Positions 62,901-64,000 of a DNA stretch of 64,000 nucleotides are shown here, in pieces. Every line of letters begins with the position of its first letter. Positions within the stretch are counted from its first letter, which is position 1. The position numbers and the translations under genes were made by a program. Origin of the DNA: Fistularia commersonii (taxonomy: Eukaryota > Chordata > Actinopteri > Syngnathiformes > Fistulariidae); assembly GCA_037954325.1 (NCBI GenBank), contig JBBMNZ010000015.1, forward strand, positions 18,023,501 through 18,087,500, written 5' to 3'. A model generated the notes under the pieces. That model searched no databases, was not told the DNA's origin, and was given only the letters and a program-made list of their open reading frames with translations.

Positions 62901-64000
62901 GATGGATGCAGGCGATTGGCTGAGGTTAGCGAGCACCACGTGACATCGGGTGAGATCTGGTGACATTCTGAGTTCACCGTGAACCCCAAGGAAACCCCGT
63001 CACGGTGCTTCTCTGCCAGTAGATGTGGAAGGGTTTGCAGGAAGTGTCCCGGCTGAACCCGGACACGCCGCCGTCTCCATCCATCGTCCTCGGCTCCCCT
63101 CGGGAGGACGAGCAGCTCTCCGCCTCTGTCAGAACCTGAGAAGTAATGAAGTAGAATTGGATATAAATGAGGCCCGCTCCCCATAAATCCCCCAAGAAGA
63201 AGTGAACAGCGATCAGGAAGGAGCTGGAACGAGGTGGATCACAGAGCCGGGCGATAAGTTATGCTCTTCATGGTTGATAGAAAGAAAGTCGAACCAGATG
63301 GAGACCGGAGGAGAGGAGAAACAACAAAAGGGAGGATTTACAGCGGAGGGAGAGTCAGAGGAGGTCTGTGGAAGAGCCTGGACAGCCTGCAGAGGCCGGA
63401 GAGCTTTCCAGAACTTGGATTTCATGGAAGCGGCGCATTCATTGTGCAGGGGAGTCGCAGATGTCGCCATCTGTGTACTCGTAGTATTCAGCCAACCAGA
63501 TGTACTCGCTACTCGCAGTACTACACCGGCAGAGTACAACCAGCGGAGGGGTCACACATCTGTGGAGGCTTCCTGCCACGGGGAACGTCAGGTGCGGTCC
63601 TGCAGGGTGGCATCGAGCAGAAGACATCTCCCGTGTGTGTGTGTGTGTGTGTGTGTGAGTTGTTATTAGCTCTGGGTTGAAGTGAACGTGCTGCAGCGGC
63701 CCATTAATCTGGGCTCATTCCATCTCCGGATTCACAGATGCTAATTAAAAGCTGTGTGAGTGTGTGTTTGTGTGTGTGTGTGTGTACAGTATCAGACTGA
63801 AGTCATGCTCCTCAGGAGTACACACAGTAAACACTCTGCAGGTCTTCTCTGGGTGTGACTGGATCTCCAAGAAGGTTCTCCTTCCCCGTGGACGAGTGAA
63901 GCAGGAGGTTTGGTAGATCCAGTTCCATCACCTTTCCCTGCTGAGCTCAACCTTCTGGTTCCATCCAGCTCTGAGCTCCGGTCTGGGAGAGCCAGACAAT
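62901..64000. other. Gene-free DNA to window end
   Basis: No gene is visible. GT runs lie near 63632-63657 and 63755-63784. Open frames are short and domain-free. Confidence 0.5.

Noticed and set aside
59160..64000. mir-99a/let-7c/mir-125b cluster expected downstream of USP25 in vertebrates
   Set aside because: I looked for the mature sequences and found none. The cluster presumably lies beyond the window.
1..64000. CRISPR array, bacterial-type operon, phage or defence system
   Set aside because: Gene structure with spliced exons and vertebrate orthologues shows nuclear eukaryotic DNA. The tandem repeats lack spacers of the CRISPR type.

Overview
The window is nuclear DNA of a vertebrate, almost certainly a ray-finned fish. 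It holds two protein-coding genes, both on the + strand. One is nrip1 (RIP140), a nuclear-receptor corepressor with a single coding exon at 20553-24236. The other is usp25, a ubiquitin/SUMO-directed deubiquitinase with 26 coding exons from 36039 to 58437. The fish assignment rests on four observations: protein divergence from the human orthologues, short introns in usp25, very abundant CA/GT microsatellites, and two dispersed repeat families typical of fish genomes. The species cannot be named from sequence alone.

Layout. Positions 1-20.5 kb are gene-free upstream sequence of nrip1. GC-rich DNA, CA/GT microsatellites and poly-G/C runs alternate with calmer blocks of roughly 100-450 bp that look like conserved cis-regulatory elements. 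Several nuclear-receptor-type sites lie here: two exact TGACCTTGA and one DR1. The nrip1 coding exon is followed by a ~2 kb 3'UTR ending at a polyadenylation signal at 26212. From 26.2 to 33.2 kb there is gene-free DNA with a truncated RTE-like retroelement and other dispersed repeats. From about 33.8 to 35.77 kb lies an AT-rich tandem array of ~95 bp units. The usp25 promoter region (exact CRE, YY1-like motifs) is at about 35.8-36.04 kb. From 36.04 to 59.16 kb is usp25 with its 3'UTR. From 59.2 to 64 kb there is gene-free DNA with two more retroelement 3' fragments, a 49 bp near-perfect palindrome and candidate conserved blocks.

Genes. All 25 usp25 introns are GT-AG, and every exon joins in frame to give 1189 residues. 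The model includes the two extra exons (19 and 20) that correspond to the muscle isoform of the mammalian protein. The nrip1 protein (1227 residues) keeps eight canonical LXXLL boxes, one degenerate box (LKGLM), a C-terminal LXXML box and two CtBP-binding motifs. The two genes are neighbours in human (chromosome 21) too, but there they are divergent and far apart; here they are in tandem about 10-12 kb apart. They are not known to act in one pathway, so the linkage is best read as conserved synteny.

No previously undescribed enzymatic or defence system is visible. The more unusual items are the higher-order AT-rich array before the usp25 promoter, two pogo-type transposase relics in one intron, two perfect inverted repeats, a splice donor embedded in a GT microsatellite next to a polyglutamine run, a tandem CAG acceptor, and an altered C-terminal tankyrase-type motif in usp25.
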